Of a stretch of DNA of 64,000 bases, positions 26,301 to 48,752 are shown in pieces; the stretch's first letter is position 1, and the number at the start of each line of letters is the position of its first letter. The DNA comes from Stratiolaelaps scimitus (lineage: Eukaryota; Arthropoda; Arachnida; Mesostigmata; Laelapidae): NCBI GenBank assembly GCA_019614645.1, contig JABWDB010000002.1, forward strand, positions 27,889,501-27,953,500, in the 5' to 3' direction. The notes under the pieces were generated by a model that saw only the letters and a list, made by a program, of their open reading frames with translations, was not told the DNA's origin and did no database searches. Position numbers and translations under genes: made by a program.

Positions 26301-26787
26301 TGGATACTACATTAATGAACAAAAACGTTTCTTTGCGTCAGATTATTATTTTTATTAAAATTAAAGTAATAATTAAAATTTATATATTATTATTTTTATA
26401 TACTTTTTAAGTCATTTTTGTGTCCGCGTTGTTGAACGCGCGCAGTTATCCGTGTAGGCATAAAAACTTCAACATGGCTTGTTCTATTGTTTTTTACCAT
26501 TTGTTCCAAATTATATTTTTTTTTTTTTGTTTTTTCCGGCTGACCCTCAGCTGTTCCCCTATGCGACAGGCCTCAGCTCTTAACCTTTTAGGTATTACTA
26601 TGAGCTACTACCAAATTATATTTAGAAGCGTTGGAGTGTAAATATAAATGACTTTTTGTTTCAGAGCGGTGATCACGCGACGCTTACTTCTTTGAAGGGG
26701 GCCTACTGGAGACTTACACAGGAACAAGCACAAGACAAGTCAGCGGGATCGGACACCAAATCCTTCTTTGGAAGAAATTCAGGATAA
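20329..26787 (+). CDS. ABCB8: mitochondrial half ABC transporter ABCB8 (MITOSUR)
   Basis: Inner-membrane half transporter; human ABCB8 is the ATP-binding part of the mitoKATP channel and is linked to iron export. Thirteen exons join in phase: 20329-20393, 20798-20936, 21422-21553, 21712-21882, 22183-22404, 22702-22842, 23681-23839, 24209-24339, 24693-24989, 25367-25541, 25755-25907, 26075-26248, 26665-26787; 693 aa (human about 735). The first 50 residues are basic with no acidic residue, as in a mitochondrial presequence, which supports the start at 20329; its exon ends in CG/GTAAGT with the required phase. Transmembrane segments span roughly residues 60-390. The nucleotide-binding domain shows Walker [10 protein letters not shown] (471-479), a Q-loop in FISQEPVLF, signature VSGGQ (576-580), Walker B ILILDE (596-601) and H-loop AHR (H632). 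All catalytic residues are present. AATAAA sites lie at 27012 and 27335. It is convergent with ATG16L1. Confidence 0.96.
24012..24071. repeat. 60-bp near-perfect palindrome in ABCB8 intron 8-side (between exons 7 and 8)
   Basis: The left arm begins AGGTTTAGTTTTATAC and the right arm ends GTATAAAACTAAACCT. The centre is TTCGTTTATTATAATAAACG, so there is no spacer between the 30-base arms. Only two positions per arm fail to pair. As RNA or single-stranded DNA it would fold into one long hairpin. It lies in the intron 23840-24208. It could be a small foldback element or an end-to-end inverted duplication. Confidence 0.85.
26516..26610 (+). repeat. dispersed repeat copy in the last ABCB8 intron
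   Basis: A T-run is followed by CCGGCTGACCCTCAGCTG, CCCCTATGCGACAGGCCTC and TTAACCTTTTAGGTATTAC. It matches the copy at 56912-57010 with only about five differences over some 66 bases, and a more diverged copy lies at 4496. It sits about 55 bases upstream of the final ABCB8 exon, in the sense orientation. Confidence 0.75.
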
Positions 26788-28072
26788 GCAGAATCATTGA
26801 CATTTTTATTCGCTGAACGGAGAAAATAGACACATTATGGTGATATTGATGACTATCCATTTTTGGTGGGGGATTTGCGGTTTGAAAAGGTGAAATATTT
26901 CAGGATTAGCCTGTCCTTGTTTTGCTATATGTCACCAAGCGTATGACAATTTTAAGCAGTGCCGTTGTACCTCAACAGTTTCCGTAGTAGATTTGTACCA
27001 TGGCGAAATGAAATAAATGATCAGCCTAGCTTCGGCTTTTGCAACATTGATATTGCGACCCATCAAATTATTGTTCATCACCCAACTGATAATATGTAAG
27101 ACTTTTGGAGTATGTTGAGAGTACCTTACAGCATCTGAATGAATCATGAATGATGTATAGGGTAATACGCTATATAATGTAGGTTAATTGAATAAGCTAA
27201 AGTTAGCAGGAAGGAAATCGATACGAGGAGGTTTTTAGAGTTCGATTGGAGACAGTTTTTTATAGGACTGTATTTATCAGCCAAAACAAAGTGAACCAAT
27301 TTAGCGCGATTTTGGAACTGAGTAAAAACACAGAAATAAAGTTAAAAAAATACAAACATTTTTCCATTACTTGTTTATCCCCCACCCCACGTTTATTTAC
27401 CGCAACTGAATACACTAGACAGAAGGTGTAACAACCATACAATTAAGATGACTAATGATTCATCCACATTTCAATTCGCTTTGAGGTTTCTCGCATTGTG
27501 TTCATTAGACGAATAGCGAGAGACGAATGTGATGACTATCTGATAGCAGTCCCTTTGTTCAGTAAAGTTATGTACATTGACGTTGTGGTATTTACTATCT
27601 AACCATATATCGATATTGCGGATGTCCAAGTCGGGGGATACAGGATTATAGTAATAATAATGGACGGCTTATGTTTCAAAAATTATTAAAAGATGACCCC
27701 CCCGATCATTATACACTCGTGTGACGTACAATGTTCTAAGGCTGGAAAACGAATGCCAAGTCTTCCAACTATCTTCATTGCTCATCAGGACAGTGTTATT
27801 GATACCCAGAAATGTTTGTCAGTCAAAGCAAAAAATTACTATGTAGCCCACAGTGCAATCTCACGATAATCATAGTAATAATAAATCGTATTGATCAATC
27901 GAAAAAGTGGTTGTATCATCATCAATGAATGATAATCACTCTAACCCAATGTGATGTCAATTGAGCCCCTTACATGACCAGTCATGTTTTCATTTTCCTC
28001 GCTTTCTCAAAGTTTAAGGTTCAAAAGCAGAATTGAGTGAATCTCTGCGCGCGTCAGGTAGCTTTTCGCTTT
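26788..28072. other. convergent 3' flanks of ABCB8 and ATG16L1
   Basis: This interval holds the 3' untranslated regions of two genes that point at each other. AATAAA on the + strand at 27012 and 27335 could end ABCB8 transcripts. TTTATT at 27392 (AATAAA on the - strand) could end ATG16L1 transcripts, in which case the two untranslated regions would come close or overlap. Short open frames here show no domain. Confidence 0.55.
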
Positions 28073-38936
<10,864 letters not shown>

Positions 38937-38942
38937 TTTCAC

Positions 38943-41900
38943 TTTGTCAATGCACAGCCGGGATGCAGCTAGTCAATGCACACTCGGATGTGGTGACATT
39001 GACAGTTTTATCACATATTTTTTCGTCGCATGCCACCGTTAACTAGAATAACTGGATTACATCCTTCACATAACCGATTGCCTTAGAAGCGCGCATTCAT
39101 ATGACAATGGAGGACTTCGCTACAGTCGGAAAAATGCAATCGTTTAAGATCAGGATGATGTAGCAAGCAAAGTAACTGGCAGCTCAGTTTTCATATTCGT
39201 CCGGTGTGAGTCTGCTCATACCCAAAACAAAAATATAAACATCAGACCCTTTCCTCTCGAGTATGGTTATACGCAACGTTGTACGTGAATATTATATTAA
39301 GAGAATCAATGCAGTGTTGAGGTATCTTGCTGAAGTCGTTTAACTTATGACTTTAGTGGTCATATATATATATATATATATATATCTATATACAGATATA
39401 TGTATGTTCATTTACTCAGTAGTGCTGCATTTTCTGAATTCCAACACTATTAATAAGTATCCATTTGAAGTAACGACAGTGTTCAGCTTTAAATTTCAGA
39501 CTCGACAAAACTGTCAAAAGTTCTGTTGTAATTAACCTTTTGGCATTCCGGTTGTTCGTTGATTTGCCAATAAAACGAATAAAGCAAATTTTTAGCTCCT
39601 CCGACTCAACTTTTAGTCCGTTCAACCACTACTGACTAACACGGCCTTGACCACTTTGCGTATTGAGTTCGTTCTGTATTCATTTATATACGCCTGACAT
39701 CCTGTCCCCAACTGTTCCTCTAATTATTATATATTTAGAGACTATGTATATATATAGTCTTTCATATACACATGTATATCAAATTCATTAGAAAGAAGTC
39801 ACTCAATTAGCAGACGATACGCGCCAAAATTGAGAGAAGGGCGGAAGAAGTCGTTCATCAGTCGATATCAGGATATAACAACCCAGGGTTGGAATAAACT
39901 TTAGTAGATTGAGATCCAGCCATCTGAAGTCGAGCCCCGCACTCGGTTAAGGTCCAATGAGTTATTCCGCCTCATCAGTAATGCGTTAATGCATTTTGAA
40001 CCTCCTGCCAAAGGGCTTTAAACCAGAAATGATTGGCATCAGATAAAGGGAATACTAAAACGCTACCAGCAAGTTAAAGGGCTGGGTTTAGCCAGCTTTA
40101 GAGAACTTCAGCTGCCAACCATGCATGAATTGCGTGCTGATAACGCCAGTCACACTGCCCTGTAAGCAGTCTCTGTCTGACGACTGCTACATGAATCTAC
40201 TTCAACTTTCAAAGCTCGAAACCATTCAGCCTAATTAACAAAATGATTCCATGGTTACAGAGTTCTATAATGGACAGCAATTCATAGAGCTGATGTGGTT
40301 TCAACATGCTCAGAATATAAACCATATTGAAAGCATTGTAGACGGTCAAGTCCTGGTCAACCGCTTGGCCAAGTTTGGCATTGCTAAAATTTCGGCACTA
40401 TTGACTTGTGTCTGTGTATCAATTGTGCTAAAGTGATTGTTTTGTTTGAGTCATACATTTAGATGCATATGCCCACGCGATGTGCTTGGCCACAATTTAG
40501 TCAATTCTGTTTTATGATTTTCATTGACGTTCTATTTCTTCTCTGAAAACACACGAACCACGTGCGTTGTGTTTGTGTGTGTGTGTATTTAGTTCTGGTG
40601 CTTTTAGTAATCAATTATTTTCCATTGCCACAACGTTTGTCGCACCCACTTCGTTTTAAATATTTCTATGCGTCGCTACACGTGTCGGATTGGCCCACAA
40701 TTTTTAATTGTATCCGACATTCTTATATCGAATTCATCAATTACTTCATGGCACTTTCGCCAAAACGTGGCGTTTTAATTTGTCCATGTCAACTTACACC
40801 TTGCTATCTCTAAATGACATCCTGGTTTCGCTGTATAAGCGGGTACGGGTTCTATGCGACTGAAAGAGCTTATTAACGTAAGATATTAACATCTTAACCC
40901 ACAAATATCCAATAAACGTATCCTTCTCAAAACCTCAAAGCTAAATTTCAATTTTGTCGAGGAAGAGATCCCCAGTGATGCAGCATATGCTCGACTGACT
41001 AGAAGAATGAAGCTTTTACCGATGCACACGCAACTAAGCCACAGAGATCGAGGTCGTCGACGGCCACAAATATCCGCCAATGACAATCGTCCCATCCGAC
41101 ATGAGATATCATATAAGACAGGCAGAACTTAAGCTGTCATGTTGCAATAGACCCTATTATATATGACTTCCTAGGATATCAGACATGTAGAATGATTAGC
41201 TGTAGGTAATTGCGAGGAGAAATGATAAATTTAGTCTTCTGCCCGTAGCTAAAAAATCGATTATACCAGTAGAAATCGTTTTGACGTGTGAAGGTCCCCC
41301 TCTCTATCACATTCACCAATTTCCGATGAATTTCATTTGGACTTTTTCCTTCAAGAAACAAAAAATTGATAACGCTGATTTTCAGCCTAAACGATTCTAG
41401 ATTCAAGTTTGTTCTAAAAGAAACTGAACAAGCGCGGAGTTATATGTAAGCCAAATACTCAGGTATAAACAAGCGACATTTCATTTGTATGTGACGTATA
41501 GTTTAAAGACTACCAACGTGTTTTCGATGTATGGAATAGCTCCGAGCGACGTAATATCCAAATAAGCGTGTAAGTACAGCTACTGACTTTACTATCAGAT
41601 TTCGTCCGGCCAGAGTCAGTTTCTTGTGCCGCCTCTATATTGTCATTTTATTGTATTATTTATATTCGCCTGTCTAAGTGAGGAATTGTGTTAAACGACG
41701 CTATTACCATAATGATGCTGTCACATTGACGCAGTGTGGCAAACGCAGAGCTGGAGCATTTCACGGTGAAGTGAGATTGTTTTAAGCAGCTTCGGTTGCG
41801 CTGGATTACGAAGCATCGTTATTATTGTTTAGGTCCTCATTCTGGGCTAGCTCTATTTTATTTTGAAGGTACATGACGCAATTTAAATATGAATATCCAA

Positions 41901-42723
41901 AAAAAAGGAAATTAATTTCACCGAAGCTGAACTTTAAAAACGTCGAATTTCGGTTAGTTTTCTGCAGGGTGAATGAACTATTCGAACACATTAGGCTATA
42001 CAAGGCCAAGCCCAAAGACTGTCCGGGATGCCACAATCGGGACTATAGTGAACTTCGAAGTTACTTAAACTCGAGTCAGTCGATTATTATCCTAATATAT
42101 ACGCCCCGCTTAAGAATTCAGCCCATAGAGGTAAATTTGTGTAAAAGCATTTTTTTAAAATTATTATGATTACACATAGGGTGCTTGTAGCATTTTATGG
42201 CTACGCATAGGTTCGATTTGGCGAGTTTCCTGTAAATTTAAAGTTAACGCATACAGCCAATTGAAAATAACGGAGCAAAAAACTATCCAACTTTGGCCGA
42301 ACCAATTATTTCAAGCATAAAGAAGTAAGAAGACAAAATTATTGATACTAAATGTTCATTCTAATTTACTATTGGCCACCACATGCTAATTAACACACAG
42401 ACGTATACGATCCAGTTTCGTCAAGGTTTATTGATGTGGCAGAGTGCCTTCCGCGTGAACTAGTTCTAAGGGAGATTCTTCGTATCTCGTACAGAGGTTT
42501 CTATCATCACTTCATGGGATGGGTCCAGGTGGTGAGCAGATGACGATGATCCACTCATGAAAATCAAGAAAGCCTCTCGACGCAGATAGTCCATTGACAC
42601 CTTTGTAGAAATGACTTACTTATTTTAATAGGTCCGCCAGACACTTTGCTTCTAGTCCCCTTATGGGTGGTCAGTAATGTTCAGGTCAAGTATCACGAGA
42701 AACCAATGATAAATAAATACGAT
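38943..42723. other. stretch between the ATG16L1 start and the MANBAL 3' end
   Basis: It begins as the ATG16L1 upstream region, with an (AT)n run at 39362-39386. A mariner remnant lies at 41179-41406. Open frames at 40888-41131 (+) and 41873-42169 (+) are not recognised. The right side holds the MANBAL 3' flank, with TTTATT at 42427 as a possible - strand polyadenylation signal. No core promoter motif was recognised. Confidence 0.5.
41179..41406 (-). pseudogene. mariner-like transposase helix-turn-helix remnant
   Basis: The open frame lacks an ATG. It reads LKISVINFLFLEGKSPNEIH and then FYWYNRFFSYGQ, which follows the pattern of mariner N-terminal DNA-binding domains (about 40 residues starting near a helix with I-x-F, then GKS, then W-x-x-RF-x-x-G). 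No catalytic domain follows, so this is a fragment. The assignment rests on pattern recognition alone. Confidence 0.5.
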
Positions 42724-43736
42724 TCAGCGTCGCTTTTTCTTGTTGCCACTATTGCTGTCGCCAGAATGTTTAGCTCCTTTTGATCGGGGCGGTGGTGTCG
42801 GACCGCTTTTGCCACCTGTTTGTCCAGATCCGACAGATTCCTCCTCTGGATCTTCTTTTGCTGGCAGCCAAATTGCGGCAGCTATGCAAACAGCCTGGAA
42901 GATTGCGCCTGAAAATTGTTGAGAAATAAACATTAATTGTATGAAATTGTGTTGTCTTATTGGGTTTTACTGGCACTGATTGACCACATGTCTTCAGAGC
43001 TCACTGTGTATTGGTGTCATACAACATTTGTACGTGATTGTAGGTTGTAAACGATTTTGACTTGCGGAGAGCTGAAACTTTCTGATAATGATATGAGTCA
43101 TGCTGATCCAGGGGTACAAAATCGTTGATCCCTACCTAAGGGATTGGGCCTAGAATTGCAACTCGCAATTGCCCTATGGTTGGGTGAGTTGACCTCGGGT
43201 GAAGTTTAGAAACTGCATAAGTGTGCATACTGCATTATCCCTTGACCATTGAATGTAATAATTTACCTCAATCCTATAAAAAATAGGTCAATAGGTTAGT
43301 TAAATTCAGGCTTCTCGTAAATTATGTCTACTACTGACCCTACACTGGAATTAATCATCTTATTCTTTTATTTCGTATAGAGCCAGCAAATCTAAAATCA
43401 ATGGTTTCTGTAAGCCGGTTAGGTGCTGCGCGCATATGAATAACGCTACTTCGACTACTTGTTATATTTTCAGGTTCGAAATGTAGATAGCGCTGTAAAG
43501 TGATTGGTATCGACTCTGTTGGTCCTGAGACGCCCCCTTGAGTAAATTTTACGGGCTATCTCACAGTCAACATTTAACCTCCATGGGACGAGACGCCTCC
43601 TTGAACAGGTTACAATAACCCTACATAATTGTTAGTTTTGGCATCGATTTTTTCACTAACCGAAAAATAGTCCATAGCGTAGAACCTCGTCGATGATATA
43701 CTCCGATGTCGATAGAGGCTCCAGCAAATCGGCCAT
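42724..43736 (-). CDS. MANBAL: MANBAL-like small single-pass membrane protein
   Basis: Two exons, 43661-43736 and 42724-42908, join in phase to give 86 aa; human MANBAL has 85. The function of the family is not established. The N-terminus MADLLEPLSTSEYIIDEV leads into LRYGLFFGAIFQAVCIAAA, which matches the conserved LRYGLFLGAIFQ block and forms the single membrane segment (about residues 20-40). The tail is acidic (KEDPEEE), then Gly/Pro/Ser-rich, and ends in KKKRR, like the Lys-rich tail of the human protein. The start ATG at 43736 gives the expected length. The gene is divergent from STT3B. It is too small and split to stand out as one open frame. Confidence 0.9.
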
Positions 43737-44732
43737 CCTGCCACGTCCAATTTGACACGTTTCTTGTAGAGAAGCCTATACAAGTAGCATACGTTTTTTA
43801 GAGTAGTAGCAATGTCCGATGTGAGCTAAACAAAAACAAAAGCTGATCATTGCACAACCTCGGCTGATCTTGGGGAGAACCTAAATAAGCAGAAATAACA
43901 ACATGACGACAATCACCGGAATGCTCTCCTTCGGTTTATTTTCGAGAGAAGCAGCTGTTCAGTGGCTTTCATCAACCCTCAGCTCGATGACGCGGCAGTA
44001 CCTAGAATCTGGTTACGTTTAGCTACGATTGAAGAAAACATTAATATTTATTTCGCTTGAATACATATATATGTGTATTGATTCTAGTTGGCAGTTTTCT
44101 CTCCAGCAGCGCATCTAGCGCGTGTATTATCGATAGGAATGATCCGGGGATGCGTCCAAGTGGTGTGTATACGTGGACTCGATCGTCGCCTTAGAGATTG
44201 AACGATGTTGAGTTGTCATTTCGCGCACCAAAACATTTCGGTCGATAGCAGGTGAAAGCTAGTGACCCCAACGGTGTCTGTTGACCGCCGCACAGATGCG
44301 CAGGGCCAACTAGTCCCATTTACTCTGGACTCTTTCTTCTCCTTCCAGATTATTTAGCACTCTGCTAGACATCAGGCACGTTCGCAGGCCGTCCGGCAAT
44401 GAAAATGCTGGCTCTATAAGATGATTCGGAGCTGACGTGGTTGATAGCACACTGTCAACGTTAGTGACACGTTGCCTGAGAAGGGGCCTATTGCGAGCAC
44501 TAGATTCAAGCTGCCGGTGGCTGACAAGGGAATGTCTGCTGAGCAAGTGCCAACAGATCACTTGTGGTTCGGTTGGTGTGTGTATTGCCGACCAGAGTGT
44601 GTGCAGCAGCGCAGTGGTTGTCGAGCCGGCTCTGTGGCGCCCGGTGTAATCGGACTGTAGGTATTCTCTGGAAAAGTAGAATAGCTCTGTGTGTCGTCTC
44701 GGGCTAGAACGAGCCCGCACCCGCCAGCCAAG
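43737..44732. promoter_or_regulatory. divergent promoter region between MANBAL and STT3B
   Basis: The 1.0 kb between two start codons pointing apart must hold both 5' ends. No TATA box or other core element was assigned. The part near 44300-44720 is more GC-rich than its surroundings and probably includes the STT3B 5' leader. A 136-codon antisense frame there (44310-44720) has no recognisable domain and is treated as chance. Confidence 0.45.
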
Positions 44733-47030
44733 ATGCTGGACGTGGGCTCAAAGTACGTCGGCTCAAAGTATGTGGGGGCGGCGTCACTGCTACGCTTTTG
44801 CGTGCTGGTAATGGCATGGATCGTGGGGTTCGCCTCACGGTTATTTGCCGTTATTCGCTTTGAATCGATTATCCATGAGTTTGATCCGTGGTTCAACTAT
44901 CGTGCAACCCATTATATGGTCCAGCATGGATTCTACAAATTTCTCAACTGGTTCGACGAACGTGCATGGTACCCGCTTGGCAGGATTGTCGGTGGAACAG
45001 TGTACCCCGGTCTTATGTTAACCTCCGGCCTAATTCACTACGTGCTCTCGTTACTTAACATTCCCATTCACATTCGGGACATTTGCGTGTTTCTGGCGCC
45101 GATCTTCAGTGGTCTCACCGCATTGGCCACATACTTCCTCACGAAGGAGCTGTGGGACGAAGCTGCCGGTCTGTTCGCTGCGTGCTTCATCGCGATCGTC
45201 CCAGGCTATATCTCACGTTCTGTGGCCGGCTCCTACGACAATGAAGGTATTGCTATCTTTGCCCTCATGTTCACCTACTATCTATGGATCAAGTCAGTGA
45301 AGACCGGCGGTGTCCTGTGGTCAATGATGACAGCGCTGTCATATTTCTACATGGTGTCTGCATGGGGAGGATACGTCTTCATCATCAATCTCATTCCCCT
45401 TCACGTATTCACGCTTTTATTGATGAACCGTTTCTCGCAACGTATCTACGTGGCCTATACGACGTTCTTCATAATGGGACTTCTGTTCTCAATGCAGATT
45501 CCGTTCGTTGGCTTCCAGCCGGTGCGCACGTCGGAGCACATGGCGTCCATTGGCGTATTTGGTCTACTGAATGCAGTTGCGTTCCTTAAATACCTGCAGG
45601 GTTACTTCAGCAACCGCGAAATGAAGGCTCTCATCGTGGGCGCTGTCGTTGTACTCGCCACCGGAGGTCTCATCTTCGTCACCCTGCTCACATGGGCCGG
45701 CTATGTTGCTCCCTGGTCAGGTCGTTTCTACTCGCTGTGGGATACTGGCTATGCCAAGATCCATATCCCGATTATTGCTTCGGTGTCGGAACACCAGCCG
45801 ACGACGTGGTTCTCCTTTTTCTTCGACCTCCACGTACTTGTGGCCGTGTTTCCAGTAGGCCTATGGTACTGCGTCAAGTATACGAACGATGAACGTGTCT
45901 TTATTGTCCTGTACGCCGTCACGGCCGTCTACTTCGCCGGCGTAATGGTTCGTCTCATGCTTACGTTGACGCCATGCGTTTGTGTGCTCGCGGCCATTGC
46001 ATTCTCGCACACTTTCAAGCTCTATCTTGTCGAGGACGAAATGGTAGGACAGACAAATTTGGGATCCTCATCGACATCCGACAAGAACTCGTCGGGTGAC
46101 AAGAAAAAGCTTAAGACTCCCCGTAAGAGGGAGTTGACGGGCGCCACCGATGTGCCTTCGCCCAGCGCGCCGTTAGGTACTAACAAGCGCATGTTTGTTG
46201 TATTGGCCCTACTCATGGTGCTTATGTTGTTCGCCGTGCACTGTACGTGGGTGACAAGCAATGCCTACTCGTCGCCATCGATCGTGCTCGCTTCGTATTC
46301 GGGAGACGGTAGCCGCGTAATTCTCGACGACTTCCGTGAAGCCTACTACTGGTTGGCGCAGAATACACGCGACGAGGCTCGCGTCATGAGCTGGTGGGAC
46401 TACGGCTATCAGATAGCAGGAATGGCGAATCGAACGACCTTAGTCGATAACAATACTTGGAACAACTCGCATATCGCCCTCGTCGGCAAAGCCATGTCTT
46501 CGAATGAGAGCGCAGCCTACGAAATAATGAAGGAGCTTGATGTTGACTATGTGCTCGTCATTTTCGGTGGCGTAATCGGCTACTCGGGTGACGATATCAA
46601 CAAGTTCCTATGGATGGTACGAATTGCAGGTGGAGAACATCCTCAGGAGATTCGTGAGTCAGACTACTTCAACGCTAAAGGCGAATTCCGCGTCGACACT
46701 GAGGGCTCTCCAACCCTTCTAAACTGCCTTATGTATAAGCTCTCGTACTTCCGATTTGGTGAGATGCAGCTTGATCGACGAGCTCCAGCCGGCTACGATC
46801 GCACGCGTAACGCGGAAATTGGCAACAAGGACATTCGGTTAGAGCATCTCGAGGAGGCCTACACCACCGAACACTGGCTTGTCCGAATCTACAGAGTTAA
46901 AAAGGAAGCCAACAGGCCGCGGGTACCCTATGCACAGAGAGTGGCCCGTCCCAAAAATGTTTACGTCTCGAAAAAGACGTCCTGGAAAAAGACGGGCTCC
47001 ATCAAGGATAGATCGGGTGAAAAAGTCTGA
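44733..47030 (+). CDS. STT3B: oligosaccharyltransferase catalytic subunit STT3B
   Basis: STT3 transfers the lipid-linked oligosaccharide to Asn in N-x-S/T sequons in the ER lumen; the STT3B form acts largely after translocation. A single intronless frame of 765 aa contains about 13 membrane spans in its first 470 residues. Catalytic features are complete: EFDPWFNYR with D51, [18 protein letters not shown] (350-353) in the external loop, WWDYGYQ (from 554) and [20 protein letters not shown]3B rather than STT3A is indicated by [37 protein letters not shown] and [17 protein letters not shown]. The start is the ATG at 44733 (CCAAGATGC); the frame is open further upstream but without an ATG. The charged insert near residues 440-485 is variable in the family. 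AATAAA lies at 47243. A tandem 15-base duplication near the start doubles GSKYV. Confidence 0.97.
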   Translation: MLDVGSKYVGSKYVGAASLLRFCVLVMAWIVGFASRLFAVIRFESIIHEFDPWFNYRATHYMVQHGFYKFLNWFDERAWYPLGRIVGGTVYPGLMLTSGLIHYVLSLLNIPIHIRDICVFLAPIFSGLTALATYFLTKELWDEAAGLFAACFIAIVPGYISRSVAGSYDNEGIAIFALMFTYYLWIKSVKTGGVLWSMMTALSYFYMVSAWGGYVFIINLIPLHVFTLLLMNRFSQRIYVAYTTFFIMGLLFSMQIPFVGFQPVRTSEHMASIGVFGLLNAVAFLKYLQGYFSNREMKALIVGAVVVLATGGLIFVTLLTWAGYVAPWSGRFYSLWDTGYAKIHIPIIASVSEHQPTTWFSFFFDLHVLVAVFPVGLWYCVKYTNDERVFIVLYAVTAVYFAGVMVRLMLTLTPCVCVLAAIAFSHTFKLYLVEDEMVGQTNLGSSSTSDKNSSGDKKKLKTPRKRELTGATDVPSPSAPLGTNKRMFVVLALLMVLMLFAVHCTWVTSNAYSSPSIVLASYSGDGSRVILDDFREAYYWLAQNTRDEARVMSWWDYGYQIAGMANRTTLVDNNTWNNSHIALVGKAMSSNESAAYEIMKELDVDYVLVIFGGVIGYSGDDINKFLWMVRIAGGEHPQEIRESDYFNAKGEFRVDTEGSPTLLNCLMYKLSYFRFGEMQLDRRAPAGYDRTRNAEIGNKDIRLEHLEEAYTTEHWLVRIYRVKKEANRPRVPYAQRVARPKNVYVSKKTSWKKTGSIKDRSGEKV

Positions 47031-47699
47031 ACGAGTGACAGATGTTAATAGAAAATACTGCAGACAGATACCGACAGAACACACAGATATCACACATTGT
47101 CCGACACAGGCATGGAGGTACAGAAGCACATGCCTACCACGTACCAACGAATCAACAAACAACAGAAAACTACACACACTTACATGAATACGCCACAACC
47201 AAGAAACACAGAGAACATATATATATATATATATATATATAAAATAAATCAATACCAACATGGGGAGTACACGTGAGGTATAAATGAAGTGGACCTTGGC
47301 CTATGGATACTGTTAGATATAAGAACATCTCATCAATGTAATTTTTCAAACTTAATAAATTATATATGTATACCATTTCATAAGGAAAAGGTGTGTGAAA
47401 GAAAGAACCTACTTGTTTTTGCTTTGGTGGAAAATATTTTTCCTTTTTTAGGATGATTTTTTTTCTATAATTATAAAGGAATGTGTAGATCATCTCTAAA
47501 TCATGGTTAGACGACACATTTGTGCAATATCTGATGATCAAGTAACCTAACGTTTTGAATCTTGTACACGTTAGCAAACGGTTTCACAAAAACCTTTTTA
47601 AGTTGGACCGTGCTCTGAAAGGAAAGTCAAACGATCGGTCTGCTGATCCCAGGTAGTCGCTGGTTCAAGTTACATTGCGATAAGTGAATGTTGAATAAG

Positions 47700-47702
<3 letters not shown>

Positions 47703-47734
<32 letters not shown>
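47703..47734. repeat. (AT)n microsatellite
   Basis: About 32 bases of uninterrupted AT dinucleotides. It follows a stretch at 47628-47680 with a weak B-box-like GGTTCAAGTTAC, which was not strong enough to call as tRNA-derived. Confidence 0.85.
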
Positions 47735-47737
<3 letters not shown>

Positions 47738-48615
47738 TTGCGTGTTCAGTTATTCCCTTAATTACTTCGGCACTTCCCAGGGCATCTGGCCTGTAGCCGG
47801 TGCGGGAGCAGCCAGCAAGGCGAGTTGGCAAATTTGGGCGTGTGCTTGCAAGAGACGCGAAGCGACGACAGCAAACGAGTCCAACGTGTCAACCAGATGT
47901 GTCGCTTTGTTGCCAAGTGTTGGCTGCAGTTGCAGTCGCCAGAGACAACAACGTGCGAAGGTGGACGGGGTCAGGTTGACACGCGATTAACTAAGTGTTA
48001 GTCCCTGATGCTGAATGTGTTGATCGATAGCACTGCCTCAAGCTAATAGGACCAGCAAATGTCAAACAAAGGCGGGACAGAATAGGCTAGCCTAAAAAGG
48101 TGGAACAACTTGAATATGATGGCAAAAACGAATTTTAGCTAATGATAAGCTGTACATTTTGCATGCAAGCATCTAAGATCACCATTTTATCAGGTAACGT
48201 CGCGAAATATTATTGGGAACATCATTTTCTGTTCATGAACAAGAATCTGAAATTGTCCTGTCCACAGTGGGTAAATAGAGAAAAAATTACCTAAATGAAG
48301 AACCGCCTCCCTCTCACCTCTTGGAAAGTTAATTGTTCATTTGTTATCAATTAGTATTAAAATATACAGAACTCATTTCAGGTAGCTAAATGCCGCAAGG
48401 TTCCAATAAAATACGATGAATTAACGTTTGTGGCACTCATTAGTATTATTTTTGTGATGGGTGGAATCCCCGTTGGAGGGAATGTTTAATCATCGGCTTT
48501 ATGGTGATACTAAGGGAATGTTCGAGTTGACCGAAATCCCTTTTATTAAGTCATGTTACGCTAACTACAGAGCTAATCAGGTACCATTGCATTGTAAACT
48601 AATCCCTTATTCTCA

Positions 48616-48752
48616 GTGTCAGCGCGGTGGATCAGAGGGCCAAGTCTCTGGCTGTCAAAAGCCCAAGGCCGCAGGTTCGAGTATCTATTCTTCTCGAAAC
48701 TATGTGTTATATTCTATTCTAAACTTGACTATTTCGGGCTAACTTTCGGCCT
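48616..48752 (+). repeat. tRNA-like sequence, possible SINE head
   Basis: The segment from 48616 reads GTGTCAGCGCGGTGGATCAG, resembling a pol III A box. GCAGGTTCGAGTATC at about 48671-48685 resembles a B box. Between them, GGCTGTCAAAAGCC can form an anticodon-type stem with a seven-base loop reading CAA, so a leucine tRNA is the likeliest ancestor. The 5' and 3' acceptor ends do not pair well, so it is not a working tRNA. About 40 bases further on, TATTTCGGGCTAACTTTCGG (48730-48749) recalls the start of the dispersed repeat at 4496. Confidence 0.5.

Noticed and set aside
44310..44720. 136-codon - strand frame antisense to the STT3B leader
   Set aside because: No recognisable domain, lies in GC-richer DNA of the divergent promoter, and is best explained as chance.
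46839..47261. 140-codon - strand frame at the end of STT3B
   Set aside because: Antisense to the STT3B C-terminus and extended through the AT repeat.
47628..47680. Possible tRNA-like sequence with GGTTCAAGTTAC
   Set aside because: No A box or cloverleaf pairing could be built around the B-box-like motif.
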